Positions 34,472 through 48,420 of a stretch of 64,000 bases of DNA are shown piece by piece. This DNA is from Novosphingobium sp. (GTDB lineage: Bacteria; Pseudomonadota; Alphaproteobacteria; Sphingomonadales; Sphingomonadaceae). How positions within the stretch are numbered: position 1 is the first letter of the stretch; each line of letters starts with the position of its first letter. The position numbers were made by a program, and so were the translations under genes. The notes beneath the pieces were generated by a model that worked only from the letters and a program-made list of their open reading frames with translations, did not search any database and was not told the origin of the DNA. Location of the stretch: contig JADJYM010000016.1 of the NCBI GenBank assembly GCA_016719755.1, positions 496,001-560,000 of the forward strand, in the 5' to 3' direction.

Positions 34472-37168
34472 TCACTCCCAGACGGAGTAGCGGTCAACCC
34501 GGCGCTGAAACCCGGCTGCGAACGATCGGGCGCGGGCACGCAGCAGGATCAGGCGCCCCTCTGCGGAGCGGGTATAGACCAGCCGGGCCGACCCGACCCG
34601 CGCGCACCATTCGCGGTGGAACACCTCTGCCGAAGCTTTCTGCCGTCCGATCGCTTCGGGTACCGCATGGTAATCGGTGCGGCGGTGCAATCCCAGCCAA
34701 GAACGGCGGACCAGCAGGTAGCGTGGGTTGCGCACATGCCCCAAGGCTTCGGCCAGCGCTTCCAGCACGGCGCGTTCGCCGGCGCGGGGGAGGCCTTCGA
34801 CCAGGACGTCGACCCGCCCCGAGGCCGAGCGGCGGGTCACTACCCGGGCCTGCCAGGCCTGAAACCCGTCGAGCGCGCCAGCCGCGACCAGCCCGGCGAT
34901 CACTGCTTCGCCAACCTGCCTGACGCTCGCTTCAAGCGATCCGCTGCGCCACAGCAGCCGCAGGCCAAGCAGCAGTTTTGGCAGGCTGGCGAGCATGGCG
35001 GCTCCGGCCACGGCCATCCCGGCCGTGCCAAGCGAGGCCCAGTTGCCCGCATGCCGCAGCTGCGCCGCTCCGGCCAGTGCGCCGCCTGAAAGGCCGCTGA
35101 CCGCAAGCCAGCCCAGCGTGTCATACCAGGACAGGCGATGAGGCGCCTGGCTGGGCGAGGCGCATTCGCGCACCCGCGCGCGGGTTGCGGCATTGCCCAG
35201 CGATTGCTGCCAGCGGCGGGCAATTGTGCCCCGGTCCGCAGCCAGTGCAAGTGTGCGGGCATTGCAGGCCTCCAGTCCTTCGGCCTCCCACAGTCCGAGC
35301 CGCTCGATCCCGCTGGAGATGGCTGGCGGGCCATGATTGGCGATTCCTTCGAAGGCGCGAAAGCGCCGGGTCAGCAGATCCCAGTCCGAGGAGGACGCCT
35401 CTCCCGGATCGAGCGCCCCCCAGTCGAGCCGGTTGGCGAGGCCATGCAAGGGGCCAGGCGGAGGGGCTTCGACGGCCGCGAGATGCCAGATGTTGGCAAC
35501 CTTTTCCGGATCGGCGGGATCGAGCCGGATGGCCCGCCCGCGCATCTGGTTGGACAGCATGAAAGCCGCCGAATTGCTGGCCAGGACCAGGCTGTTGACC
35601 GTCGGCGCATCCCAGCCCTCGCCCAGCAGGGCCTGAGTGCCGACAAGGATCCTGATTGCCCCGCTTGCGAACAATGCGCTGACCAGCGTCACCAGCGCTT
35701 CACCCGTCTTGCCTCCCGCTTCCACCCGGGCGTGGCCAGGGCAGCCGGCGAGGGGCACCAGCCGCAATTCCCCTGCGTCTAGGCCCTGCTCTGTGGCGAG
35801 GCGGCGCAGGTCTTCCTCCAGATCGACAGGCAGAATCACCAGGGTTCCGGTCAGCACGCCAATCGTCAGTTTGATGCCAAGCGCCCGGCGCAGGGTTTCG
35901 AACACCGGAACCACGCCGAGACGCGAAGGCTGGTAGTCGGCCGCTGGTGCACGGGGCAACTCGTCGGCCCGGACGTGATCGGACAGGATCAGCAACCGCA
36001 GCCGCTCGCCCAGCGCCGCAGCTTCCGACCGGGCGATTGCCACTATGGAATCGAGCTTGGCGAGGCTTCCGGCCATGGCCTTGAAGATCCGGCGGCTTTC
36101 ACCGAGCCTGACCCGGCCTCCCTCGATCAGTCCCGCCTCGCTGAGCCGCGCGCGAAGCAGCCGCGTACGCTCCGCGCCGATGGCCATGACCTCGGCATGG
36201 CTGAACAGCCAGCCGTTCAGCAGAACCTCAAGCCACCAGGGCGACAGGTCCGGCAGTTCTGCCCGTCCCACGCCGAGCAGTTTGAGTGGGGCAGTGGGAA
36301 ACGGACGCCCGGCGCTGGCGAGCAGCACCAGGGTTGCGGTCAGCAGTTCCGGGGCTTCCAGCAAGGCTTCGACGTGATCGGCGGGCGATATCAGCCAAGG
36401 GTGGCCCGCAAGGTGATCGAGCAGCACGGCATCCTGCTGCAACGCGGTCAGCAGTCCGGCGATCCCGGCGCGCCGGGCATCGAGCAGGTCAAGAGCATCC
36501 CGACCCGGCGAGGCGAGCACGACATGGTCCTGATGCGGTGCAAGATCGCCAGCACGGACCAGTTCCGGCGCGCCAATCTCAAGATCGATCGGTCCGCACA
36601 TCCCCTCATAGCGCGCCCATTCGGCGCCCGGTGCGTCATAAGGCGGGGTCGCCGTAAGCGCGATCACAGTCGCGTCGGGAAGCGCGGCTGTCAGCGCCTG
36701 CAAGGCAGACCACCATTCGCGCCGCAAGTGGTGAGCCTCGTCCAGCACCAGGGTTACCGGGCCAGCCGCGTTCAATGCCGCGACAAGCGCAGCAAAGCGC
36801 GTGCCATCGGCGTCGGCCCAGTGGGCGTGGAGCGCCTGATAGGTAGTGCACGTCAGTGCGGCAGGCGCGGAGAGATCGCGCGAAAACTCCCCAGGGGCGG
36901 GCGGCTGGTCGAGGAACAGGGGAACCAGCCGTGCGCTCCACTGGTCACGGATCGTGCGCGTGGGCGCAAGGACCAGCGCAGGATGGCCGATCCGGCGCAC
37001 CAGTTCGAGCCCCAGCACCGTCTTGCCCGAACCCGGAGCGGCCACCACATGTATCCGGCGGTCGGCGGCATGATCCGCAAATTCGTCCAGCACGCGCTGC
37101 TGATAGTCCCGCCATGCGCCGGAAAAGCGCATCCGCTGCAGCAGCGCTGGCAGGACGGTGGTTGTCAT
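34472..37168 (-). CDS. Superfamily 2 DEAH helicase with C-terminal membrane hairpin
   Basis: An 898-residue protein of a family I cannot name. The motor is complete: Q-like WRDYQQRVLDEF (19-30), Walker A APGSGKT (44-50), Ia LVLAPTRTIRDQW, DEAH (143-146), TAT (172-174), motif V LVGTQALLGEGWDAP (508-522) and motif VI QMRGRAIR (541-548). An insert of about 200 residues separates the two RecA domains. After residue 570 come two hydrophobic segments (about 681-704 and 711-738) and a basic, Arg-rich domain. Membrane-anchored SF2 helicases are rare. Overlaps the upstream ATP-grasp gene by ATGA. A defence or nucleic-acid import role is speculation. Confidence 0.8.
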   Translation of the reverse strand: MTTTVLPALLQRMRFSGAWRDYQQRVLDEFADHAADRRIHVVAAPGSGKTVLGLELVRRIGHPALVLAPTRTIRDQWSARLVPLFLDQPPAPGEFSRDLSAPAALTCTTYQALHAHWADADGTRFAALVAALNAAGPVTLVLDEAHHLRREWWSALQALTAALPDATVIALTATPPYDAPGAEWARYEGMCGPIDLEIGAPELVRAGDLAPHQDHVVLASPGRDALDLLDARRAGIAGLLTALQQDAVLLDHLAGHPWLISPADHVEALLEAPELLTATLVLLASAGRPFPTAPLKLLGVGRAELPDLSPWWLEVLLNGWLFSHAEVMAIGAERTRLLRARLSEAGLIEGGRVRLGESRRIFKAMAGSLAKLDSIVAIARSEAAALGERLRLLILSDHVRADELPRAPAADYQPSRLGVVPVFETLRRALGIKLTIGVLTGTLVILPVDLEEDLRRLATEQGLDAGELRLVPLAGCPGHARVEAGGKTGEALVTLVSALFASGAIRILVGTQALLGEGWDAPTVNSLVLASNSAAFMLSNQMRGRAIRLDPADPEKVANIWHLAAVEAPPPGPLHGLANRLDWGALDPGEASSSDWDLLTRRFRAFEGIANHGPPAISSGIERLGLWEAEGLEACNARTLALAADRGTIARRWQQSLGNAATRARVRECASPSQAPHRLSWYDTLGWLAVSGLSGGALAGAAQLRHAGNWASLGTAGMAVAGAAMLASLPKLLLGLRLLWRSGSLEASVRQVGEAVIAGLVAAGALDGFQAWQARVVTRRSASGRVDVLVEGLPRAGERAVLEALAEALGHVRNPRYLLVRRSWLGLHRRTDYHAVPEAIGRQKASAEVFHREWCARVGSARLVYTRSAEGRLILLRARARSFAAGFQRRVDRYSVWE

Positions 37169-38046
37169 CCGCCCAGTCCCAGCAGCGCCTCGGCCAGCAT
37201 TGCGCCAAGGCGCGGGCCCTGTTCGGGATAGAGGTAGGGCTCGATCAGTTCGGCCTCGATGACCGCCAGGTGGCCGGATGGCAGGCGCACCATGTCGATC
37301 CGGGCGTAGACTGGCGGGCGGGCGAAGGGCAGCATCGCCATCACCGCTTCGGCTGCTTCGCGGTCACCCGGTGCCGGATCAAGCGCCGTCTCGCGCCCGC
37401 CGTAGAGCGACTGGATGCGGTAATCGCCGGGTGCGGCGCGCTTGACCAGTCCATGGCTGAGCTGCCCGGCGACGAAGATGAAGCTGAATTCGCCTTCCTG
37501 CTGGATCGCGGGCAGGAACGGCTGGATCATGGCTGGCTGGTCCATCCGCCAGCCTGCGGGCACTTCCCCGCGCGTGAAGCAGTGCTGCCCGATGGCTCCG
37601 GCGCCGACCCGGCGCTTGACCACCGCCTTGTCGCAAGCGAAGTGATCAAAGGCCGCTTCCACAGTGTCGGCATCGGCAGCTTCCGGCCAGAGCGTCGGGA
37701 TCGTGGTCGCGCCCCGTTCCGCCAGGCTGCGCAGGTAGAGCTTGTCGGCGTTCCAGCGCACGACTTCTTGCGGGTTGGCCACGATCACCCCCAAGTCTTC
37801 CAGCTCCGCGAGGCGGGCAAGGAACTCGTCCTTCGCCTCGGTATAGTTCCAGGGTGTGCCAAGCAGCGCGACATCGAACCGGCGCAGATCCGCGATCGGT
37901 ACCCGCCAGTCGACTGCCACTACCTCCGCGCGGCTTGCCAGCCCCTCGCGCAGCGCCCCGATCTGGAGATCGTGCTCAAAGGCATCGGGCCGCCGCGTAA
38001 GTGATCCCGGCAAGGTTTCGGGGCAGGCGAGAAAGGCAATGCGCAA
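37165..38046 (-). CDS. ATP-grasp family protein (glutathione synthetase/DcsG-like)
   Basis: A 293-residue ATP-grasp ligase. It has an N-terminal pre-grasp domain (MRIAFLACPETLPGS, LLGTPWNYTEAKDEFL), then VRWNADKLYLRSLAERG, the ATP-binding KAVVKRRVGAGAIGQHCF strand, PAMIQPFLPAIQQEGEFSFIFV with its acidic Glu, and the metal-binding end VYARIDMVRLPSGHLAVIEAELIEP. The layout resembles DcsG and prokaryotic glutathione synthetase-like ligases that join carboxylate and amine substrates; substrate unknown. Translationally coupled to the membrane helicase, a surprising pairing. Confidence 0.78.
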   Translation of the reverse strand: MRIAFLACPETLPGSLTRRPDAFEHDLQIGALREGLASRAEVVAVDWRVPIADLRRFDVALLGTPWNYTEAKDEFLARLAELEDLGVIVANPQEVVRWNADKLYLRSLAERGATTIPTLWPEAADADTVEAAFDHFACDKAVVKRRVGAGAIGQHCFTRGEVPAGWRMDQPAMIQPFLPAIQQEGEFSFIFVAGQLSHGLVKRAAPGDYRIQSLYGGRETALDPAPGDREAAEAVMAMLPFARPPVYARIDMVRLPSGHLAVIEAELIEPYLYPEQGPRLGAMLAEALLGLGG

Positions 38047-38422
38047 GGGAACGGCTCCACTGGGTTCAAGGCGTTAATGGGAATGGCTATGCTTGCCACG
38101 GTCGCGGCGATGAAGCGTGTCCCGACTTTCATGTGTCTCTACCATCAGGCAAGTCAATTGCCCGTGGGCAGCTGGCCCTGGACGCGATGCATCGCCTCAC
38201 CGCATTTTCCAGTTTTCCGCGCCAGTGGTGTTGCCGCGATCCAGCGTGAGCCCGATCGGCCTTCGGCAAAGCTCAGTCGATCGCCTGGCGCGATCGCGGA
38301 ACGCTCAAACGCACGCTGCGATTGGTTGCGGTCGTCTCGCCAGTCAGGTGAAACGGCCAAAAAAAGTCGCCCTCCCGAGCGGGGAGGGCGACCTTGTGTC
38401 CGGAGTTGTCCGGGAAACTAAA
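38047..38422. other. Non-coding gap upstream of the ATP-grasp/helicase operon
   Basis: About 375 bases holding the presumed promoter of the ATP-grasp/helicase pair and the gltD terminator (listed separately). Short frames are present on both strands; one minus-strand frame from 38132 begins with a hydrophobic MKVGTRFIAATVASIAIPI stretch but runs into the ATP-grasp gene in another frame. No convincing gene was seen. Confidence 0.45.
38359..38392 (-). terminator. Intrinsic terminator downstream of gltD
   Basis: On the minus strand GTCGCCCTCCC pairs perfectly with GGGAGGGCGAC over a 5-base loop and is followed by seven T. It lies 30 bases after the gltD stop and ends the gltB-gltD transcript. 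Confidence 0.88.
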
Positions 38423-39859
38423 TCAGCGCGGCAGTTCGCTCGACCCCATCAGCATTTCGTCGACCGCGCGGGCAGCCTGGCGGCCTTCGCGGATCGCCCA
38501 GACGACCAGGCTCTGGCCGCGGCGCATGTCGCCGCAGGCAAAGATCTTGGGGTCGCTGGTGCGATAGTCGACGACGTTGGCGGCTACGTTTCCGCGCGCG
38601 TCGAGCGATACGCCGGCCTGGTCGACCAGACCCTGCTTCTTCGGGCCAAGGAAGCCCATCGCCAGCAGGATCAGATCGGCCTTGAGCGTGAATTCGCTTC
38701 CCGCGATTTCCTGCATCTTGCCGCCGACCCATTCGACGCGGACACAATCGAGGCCGGTGACCTGCCCGTCCGTGCCAGCGACGCGCTTGGTCAGAATCGC
38801 CCAGTCGCGCTCGCAGCCTTCCTCGTGGCTGGACGAGGTGCGCAGCTTCATCGGCCAGTCGGGCCAGGTCAGCGCCTTGTCTTCCTTGGCAGGCGGCTTG
38901 GGCATGATCTCGATCTGCGTGACCGAGGCCGCGCCCTGGCGGATCGAGGTGCCGACGCAGTCGCTGCCCGTGTCGCCGCCGCCGATCACCACCACGTGCT
39001 TGCCCGTGGCGGTCAGCGATCCGCGCGGCGCGGCGCGGATTTCATCGTCGCCGGCATTGCGCTTGTTCTGCTGGGTCAGAAACTCCATCGCGAAGCGCAC
39101 GCCCGGAAGCTCGAAGCCCGGGATTTCCAGCGGACGCGGATCTTCCGCACCGCCCGAAAGCACCACCGCGTCGAAGTTTTCCTTCAGCGAGGCAACCGAA
39201 ATGGTTACACCGATCTCTGTCGAAGTGCGGAACTGGACGCCTTCGGCTTCCATTTGCACGATCCGGCGGTTGATCAGGTGCTTTTCCAGCTTGAAATCGG
39301 GAATGCCGTAGCGCAGCAGCCCGCCGACGCGGTCTGCCTTTTCGAACAGGGTCACCGAATGGCCGGCGCGGGCCAGCTGCTGGGCAGCGGCCATGCCGGC
39401 GGGTCCGGAGCCAACCACGGCAACCGACTTGCCGGTGCGCCTGGTGGGCACCTGCGGCACGATCCAGCCGTTCTCCCAGCCCTTGTCGACGATCGCGCAT
39501 TCGATCGACTTGATCGTCACCGGCTGGTCGGTGATGTTCAGGGTGCAGCTCGCCTCGCACGGGGCGGGGCAGATGCGGCCGGTGAATTCGGGGAAGTTGT
39601 TGGTCGAGTGCAGCACTTCCAGTGCCGACTGCCAGTCACCTTCGTAGACCAGGTGGTTCCAGTCCGGGATGATGTTGTTCACCGGACAGCCGTTGTGACA
39701 GTACGGAATCCCGCAATTCATGCAGCGCGAAGCCTGCGCCTTCAGCGCCGGTTCGGGCTGCGGAATCACGAATTCCTTGTAGTGCTTCACCCGTTCGCTG
39801 GCGTCCGCATAGGTGCGGTCCTGGCGGTCGAGCTCGAGAAAGCCGGTTTCCTTGCCCAT
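38423..39859 (-). CDS. gltD: Glutamate synthase small (beta) subunit
   Basis: A 478-residue NADPH-dependent flavoprotein feeding electrons to GltB. The N-terminal 4Fe-4S ligands are in [17 protein letters not shown] and [12 protein letters not shown]. The FAD-binding fold is [29 protein letters not shown], the NAD(P) fold is [14 protein letters not shown], and the C-terminal FAD motif is [21 protein letters not shown]. Complete; 11 bases after gltB and followed by a strong terminator. Confidence 0.95.
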   Translation of the reverse strand: MGKETGFLELDRQDRTYADASERVKHYKEFVIPQPEPALKAQASRCMNCGIPYCHNGCPVNNIIPDWNHLVYEGDWQSALEVLHSTNNFPEFTGRICPAPCEASCTLNITDQPVTIKSIECAIVDKGWENGWIVPQVPTRRTGKSVAVVGSGPAGMAAAQQLARAGHSVTLFEKADRVGGLLRYGIPDFKLEKHLINRRIVQMEAEGVQFRTSTEIGVTISVASLKENFDAVVLSGGAEDPRPLEIPGFELPGVRFAMEFLTQQNKRNAGDDEIRAAPRGSLTATGKHVVVIGGGDTGSDCVGTSIRQGAASVTQIEIMPKPPAKEDKALTWPDWPMKLRTSSSHEEGCERDWAILTKRVAGTDGQVTGLDCVRVEWVGGKMQEIAGSEFTLKADLILLAMGFLGPKKQGLVDQAGVSLDARGNVAANVVDYRTSDPKIFACGDMRRGQSLVVWAIREGRQAARAVDEMLMGSSELPR

Positions 39860-39870
39860 CTGTCTGACCC

Positions 39871-44511
<4,641 letters not shown>

Positions 44512-44707
44512 CGATACTTCCATCCTGTGTCTGGCGCCGCAGCCGGCGATTCGCGCCAAAACGGGGCGCTAATCGCTGATTTCCGGCAATTAAGCGCAAC
44601 TTCCCCAGCCGCGAAAAGCAGCGAAAATTGCGCGAGGATTCCCCTTGGCGACAGGAAGGTGTTTTTGCAACCGCGAAAAGGCGGGCAGAAGCCCCAAATA
44701 CCGCGAA

Positions 44708-44735
44708 CGCTCCGCCGGGCAAGCCCGGAGGAGCG
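44708..44735 (-). terminator. Hairpin downstream of the 716-residue protein gene
   Basis: CGCTCC-G-CCGGGC pairs with GCCCGG-A-GGAGCG around AA, a 12-bp stem with one mismatch, 40 bases after the stop of the minus-strand membrane-protein gene and 200 bases before gltB. No strong T-run follows, so the terminator role is tentative. Confidence 0.45.
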
Positions 44736-44772
44736 CTTCGCTGCAAGATTGCCGACTGTTCCGGTTAACGGA

Positions 44773-46923
44773 TCAGGCTGCGCCGCTCATCCGCTGCAGG
44801 CTGGCAAGGGCCGAGCGCAGGGCCCGCTCGGTCTCGACGGGGTCGAGCGCGGGGCTGGGCGCGGGCGCAGCGGCAACGGGCTGGCCCTGACCTGCCTGGG
44901 CAGGAGCGTCGAAGCGGCGGAATGAGGCCACTTCGCCGGGCTCGGTCATCGCCGGAGCGCTGGCCGCCGGAGCGGCGAACTGTGCGGGCGGGGCGAACTG
45001 CGCTGGGATCGGCGCCGGACGGCTGGCCTGACCCGGGAAGATCACCACCGGTTCGACCGCCTGGCCTTCCGCTTCCGGCTCCTCGATTCGCACGAAGGGA
45101 CTGGCGGCTGACAGCCTGCCCAGTTCGAGCAGCGAGCCATAGTTGTCTTCCTTAGCCTCGGCATCGTCCGGTTCGCTCTCGGCGCTCTCGGCGTTTGGCT
45201 GGGAAGTCTCCGCGACGGGTGCCGCAAAGGGAGCGACCACAGGGGCGATGGGTTCGGGCTGGTCCCTGGCAATCGTCTCGGATTCGGACTCGGGCGCCGG
45301 GATCGTCATCCGCCGCGGAGGCAGGAGGCTGTCGAGCGGATCGTCATCGCCAAGGTCGTCGAACTGCAGCGGACGAAGTGCTGCCGGCATGGCGAGCGGC
45401 ACGCCCGGGATCACCGGTTGGGTCTGTTCGACCGGCTCGGGCACGATGATCGGCGGCAGGTTCGCGAACGGGTCGAAGCGCGGCGGCGGCAAAGGTGCGG
45501 TTGTTTCGGCCGGCTGGTTCTGGACTTCCGGTTCGGCAAGAGCCTCCGCTTCGGCAAGGACCTCCGCTTCGGCCAGCGCCGACTGGGCGAGGTCGGGCTC
45601 GCCGGGTTGATCGGCGGCATTCTGCTGCGCGACCGGCGCGCTGACCACCATTGTGGCTGCTTCGCGGGCGGCCCGGCGGCGGCGCATGGATTCAGCGAGG
45701 CGTGCGGCGAGATCGTCCATTGCCAGGCCCGATGGGCTCGGCAGCGGGTCAGGCGCGGGCGCTGCGGTTGCGGCCAGCGCTGCAACACTGACAGGGGTTT
45801 CGGGGCTGACAGGAACTTCGGACAGGGGCGCGCGATCGAACAGCGGAGCCGGTTCCGGCGTGTCGAACACCGAAACCTGATACCCGGCGGCCTTCACCGC
45901 ATCGCGCGGGACGGAGCCATCGACCACGGGCAAGCCGAAGATCTGGCGGTGATCCTCCGGGTCAGCGGGTTCGGGCCGAGCGTAGCTAGGGGCCGTATTT
46001 CCGTTGCTGGTTTCCGGATCGAAGCCTACCGCGTCATGGCTATCAACCGGTGCGGTCAAGCTGGTGCCGCCAAAGCTGGTGTCTGCCACGTCACCCGGTT
46101 CGACCGGCTGCGGCTGGAACATCTGGCGGTTCGGGACTACGGGATCGCTGCCCGCAAAGAGGCGCGGCGGCGTTACCGCATCGAGGATGCCGTCGCCGGG
46201 CAGGATCGGCTTGGCCTGCGACCAGTCAAGCTCGACGGAACCGGTAGCTGCGGCGGGGGCAGCGGCATGCGTCGCGACAGTGGCTGGCGCGGCCTGGGGT
46301 TCGGCGAATCCGCCCAGGTCAAGCGGTTCGGCCTGCGATTTGGCAGCAGCGGCACCGAATTCGTCGCCACCAACGTCAAGGATCTGGAGGTGCCCTCCGG
46401 GGAGCGGGGCAGTATCGTATGGCACGAAGTCTCCCTCGTCATGGTCAATCGCAAGCGCGCGGCGGCGGCCACCCAGGGCGACCTGCGGTTCGTTCGTATC
46501 GAGACTTTCGGAACCCAGCTCTTCGTGAGCCGAAATCGGCTGGCGCATCGGCGCGTCGATCACGCTGCCGTTGAGGCGGGGTGCGGCCGGTTCGGCATCG
46601 AGGCTGGCGGCGCCGCGCTTGCGCTGGCGGACCTCCTGCTTGGGCCGCGCGATCCGGCGGGCGATCATGGTGCCGATTACCGCACCCAGTGCCGAAAGCA
46701 CTAGTGCGATCAGAATTCGCGCGGTCACGCCGAGCGGCGGGGCCGCGGCCGGGATCACCAGGTCGATCTTGCTGGCAATCACCGCCTGCTCGATCAGCGA
46801 GGGGCGGATCGCCAGGCTGCCAAGTCCGAACAACGCCCCGAACCACAAGGCCAGGACAGCCGGAAACAGCTGATGGCTGGTGATGGGCCTGGCCTTGCCG
46901 GTCCTGCGCTTGTTCTTGGCCAC
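44773..46923 (-). CDS. Pro/Ala-rich membrane protein, no recognised family
   Basis: A 716-residue protein. The N-terminal 95 residues hold two hydrophobic segments (about 19-42, FPAVLALWFGALFGLGSLAI; about 66-88, ARILIALVLSALGAVIGTMI) flanked by basic stretches (AKNKRRTGKAR; RRIARPKQEVRQRKRG). The remaining 600 residues are acidic, Pro/Ala/Glu-rich and probably disordered, with repeated AEAEVLAEAEALAEPEV-like words and an SMRRRRAAREAA patch. A short Arg/Leu helix (ERALRSALASLQRMSG) closes it. It would anchor a long disordered domain at the membrane. Function unknown; gltB is downstream on the same strand. Confidence 0.72.
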   Translation of the reverse strand: MAKNKRRTGKARPITSHQLFPAVLALWFGALFGLGSLAIRPSLIEQAVIASKIDLVIPAAAPPLGVTARILIALVLSALGAVIGTMIARRIARPKQEVRQRKRGAASLDAEPAAPRLNGSVIDAPMRQPISAHEELGSESLDTNEPQVALGGRRRALAIDHDEGDFVPYDTAPLPGGHLQILDVGGDEFGAAAAKSQAEPLDLGGFAEPQAAPATVATHAAAPAAATGSVELDWSQAKPILPGDGILDAVTPPRLFAGSDPVVPNRQMFQPQPVEPGDVADTSFGGTSLTAPVDSHDAVGFDPETSNGNTAPSYARPEPADPEDHRQIFGLPVVDGSVPRDAVKAAGYQVSVFDTPEPAPLFDRAPLSEVPVSPETPVSVAALAATAAPAPDPLPSPSGLAMDDLAARLAESMRRRRAAREAATMVVSAPVAQQNAADQPGEPDLAQSALAEAEVLAEAEALAEPEVQNQPAETTAPLPPPRFDPFANLPPIIVPEPVEQTQPVIPGVPLAMPAALRPLQFDDLGDDDPLDSLLPPRRMTIPAPESESETIARDQPEPIAPVVAPFAAPVAETSQPNAESAESEPDDAEAKEDNYGSLLELGRLSAASPFVRIEEPEAEGQAVEPVVIFPGQASRPAPIPAQFAPPAQFAAPAASAPAMTEPGEVASFRRFDAPAQAGQGQPVAAAPAPSPALDPVETERALRSALASLQRMSGAA

Positions 46924-46970
46924 GATACGTAAACCCCTGTCAGTCCTGTGCGATGCGCAAACCTTTGTGC

Positions 46971-48200
46971 CTAAGCGGCTTTGCGGATGGCGCTATCCAG
47001 ACTTCGGGTTATCAGTCTTTGGTAAACATCCTGATAACGATGTATGTTCCGGGCCCAGTCATGATTGACCGCAACGTGGGCCCGTCCGGCAATGCGGCGC
47101 GCATCCCAGACCTCGCGATTGGCCAGGAGCTCGGCCAGAGCGGTGGCGCAAGCGGCGGGATCGTCGGCCGCAAACAGCGTGCCGGTCAGCCCGTCAGCGA
47201 TCAGTTCGCGGTGCCCGCCAACCGCAGAGGCGGCAACCAGCTTGCCCTGGGCCATGGCCTCCAGCGGCTTGAGCGGGGTGACCAGTTCGGTCAGGCGGCT
47301 CGCCTTGCGGGGATAGGCCATGACATCCATCAGGGCGTAGTAGCGTTCGACCTCATGGTGCGGCACGCGGCCCACAAAGTGGATTGCCCGCGCGGCGGGA
47401 GAGGCTTCGGCCAGGGTTTTAAGCGCATCGGCGCAGGGACCGCCGCCGACCAGCAGCAGCCGGGCATTAGGCACGCGCTCGACCAGGGCCGGCATGGCCG
47501 CGATCAGATCGTCGAGTCCCTCGTAGTCATAGAAGCTGCCGATGAAGCCGACCACCGGCCCGTCGCCCAGGCCAAGCTCGGCCGCCAGCGCCGGTTCACG
47601 GGGGGCTTCCTCGCCGAACAGCGCCAGATCGACGCCATTGGGGCTGATCGTGATCTTCGCGGGATCGGTCCCGCGCAGGACCAGGTCATCCTTCAGACCC
47701 TGGCAGATCGTCACCACCGCATCGGCCTGAGCAACCACATGGTTTTCCAGGGCGCGAGTCAGGCGGTACTTGAGGCCGCGTTCGTGGCTTGTGCCGTTCG
47801 AAACGGCAGCGTCCTCCCAGAAGGCGCGAATTTCGTAGACCACCGGAATGCCCAGGCGGTTTCCCGCGATCAGCGCGGCCTTTCCGCACAGGGCCGGGGA
47901 GTGGGCGTGGAGCACGTCCGGGCGCCAGGTGCCAGCCAGCTGTTCGATGGCTGCGGCGAGAGCGGTAATTTCGCGCCATTCGCGCCATGCCGGTGGGCCG
48001 CTGGCTGCGCCCGGGGTGCGGTGAAACGTCAGGCCATCAACGGTTTCCGGATCCGGTCCCTCTCCAAGATGCCTGAGGCCGGTGATCCCGCGCACTTCGT
48101 AGCCCGCAGCCGCCTGTGCGGTGAGGATCGCGCGAGTGCGAAAAGTGTAGCCGCTGTGAAGCGGGAGCGAGTGATCGAGAACGTGCAAGACCCTGGTCAT
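46971..48200 (-). CDS. Exosortase A-associated glycosyltransferase (TIGR04063-like)
   Basis: A 409-residue GT4-type enzyme. The opening LHVLDHSLPLHSGYTFRTRAIL is the signature of glycosyltransferases linked to exosortase A/PEP-CTERM loci. Further blocks: DVLHAHSPALCGKAALIAG, GIPVVYEIRAFWEDAAV, ISPNGVDLALF, GFIGSFYDYEGLDDLI and LTELVTPLKPLEAMAQGKLV in the donor domain. It likely adds a sugar during exopolysaccharide synthesis. Divergent from the small protein/O-antigen ligase genes. The exosortase gene itself is not in the window. Confidence 0.85.
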   Translation of the reverse strand: MTRVLHVLDHSLPLHSGYTFRTRAILTAQAAAGYEVRGITGLRHLGEGPDPETVDGLTFHRTPGAASGPPAWREWREITALAAAIEQLAGTWRPDVLHAHSPALCGKAALIAGNRLGIPVVYEIRAFWEDAAVSNGTSHERGLKYRLTRALENHVVAQADAVVTICQGLKDDLVLRGTDPAKITISPNGVDLALFGEEAPREPALAAELGLGDGPVVGFIGSFYDYEGLDDLIAAMPALVERVPNARLLLVGGGPCADALKTLAEASPAARAIHFVGRVPHHEVERYYALMDVMAYPRKASRLTELVTPLKPLEAMAQGKLVAASAVGGHRELIADGLTGTLFAADDPAACATALAELLANREVWDARRIAGRAHVAVNHDWARNIHRYQDVYQRLITRSLDSAIRKAA

Positions 48201-48264
48201 CGCCAGTGCTCCTAGGGCAATAGCCTTAACGTGCCGTCAACTCAGCCCTGCTAATCCGCCGCGA

Positions 48265-48420
48265 ATGATCGACAATTTCGCCCTGGCGCTGACGCATGGC
48301 CTGATTGTGGTGGCGTTCTGGCGCCTCCTGCAAAGCGATGCGCTGGACCACGAGGTCCGGTCGGGCGAGGCGCCGGAGGATGTCCCACCTTCGCCCGGCG
48401 GGAAAAGCCCCCGTGCTTGA
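48265..48420 (+). CDS. 51-residue small protein upstream of the polysaccharide ligase
   Basis: A short frame starting ATG ATC GAC (MIDNFALALTHGLIVVAFWRL) with one hydrophobic helix, then an acidic QSDALDHEVRSGEAPEDV stretch and a SPGGKSPRA end. Its stop overlaps the GTG start of the ligase gene by 8 bases, which argues for translational coupling. I recall short proteins of this shape in the same position in other sphingomonad exosortase-A loci, but cannot name the family. Confidence 0.55.
   Translation: MIDNFALALTHGLIVVAFWRLLQSDALDHEVRSGEAPEDVPPSPGGKSPRA

Noticed and set aside
37920-38132. Minus-strand frame with a hydrophobic start upstream of the ATP-grasp gene
   Set aside because: Most of it overlaps the ATP-grasp N-terminus in another frame and it lacks a clear ribosome-binding site; a leader peptide cannot be supported.
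38077-38421. 114-residue plus-strand frame in the gap before gltD
   Set aside because: It overlaps the strong gltD terminator hairpin, has biased composition and no ribosome-binding site.
45418-46704. 428-residue plus-strand frame opposite the Pro/Ala-rich membrane protein
   Set aside because: Considered because the minus-strand gene is low-complexity. The minus frame has clear membrane segments and a start, and the plus frame looks like a GC shadow.
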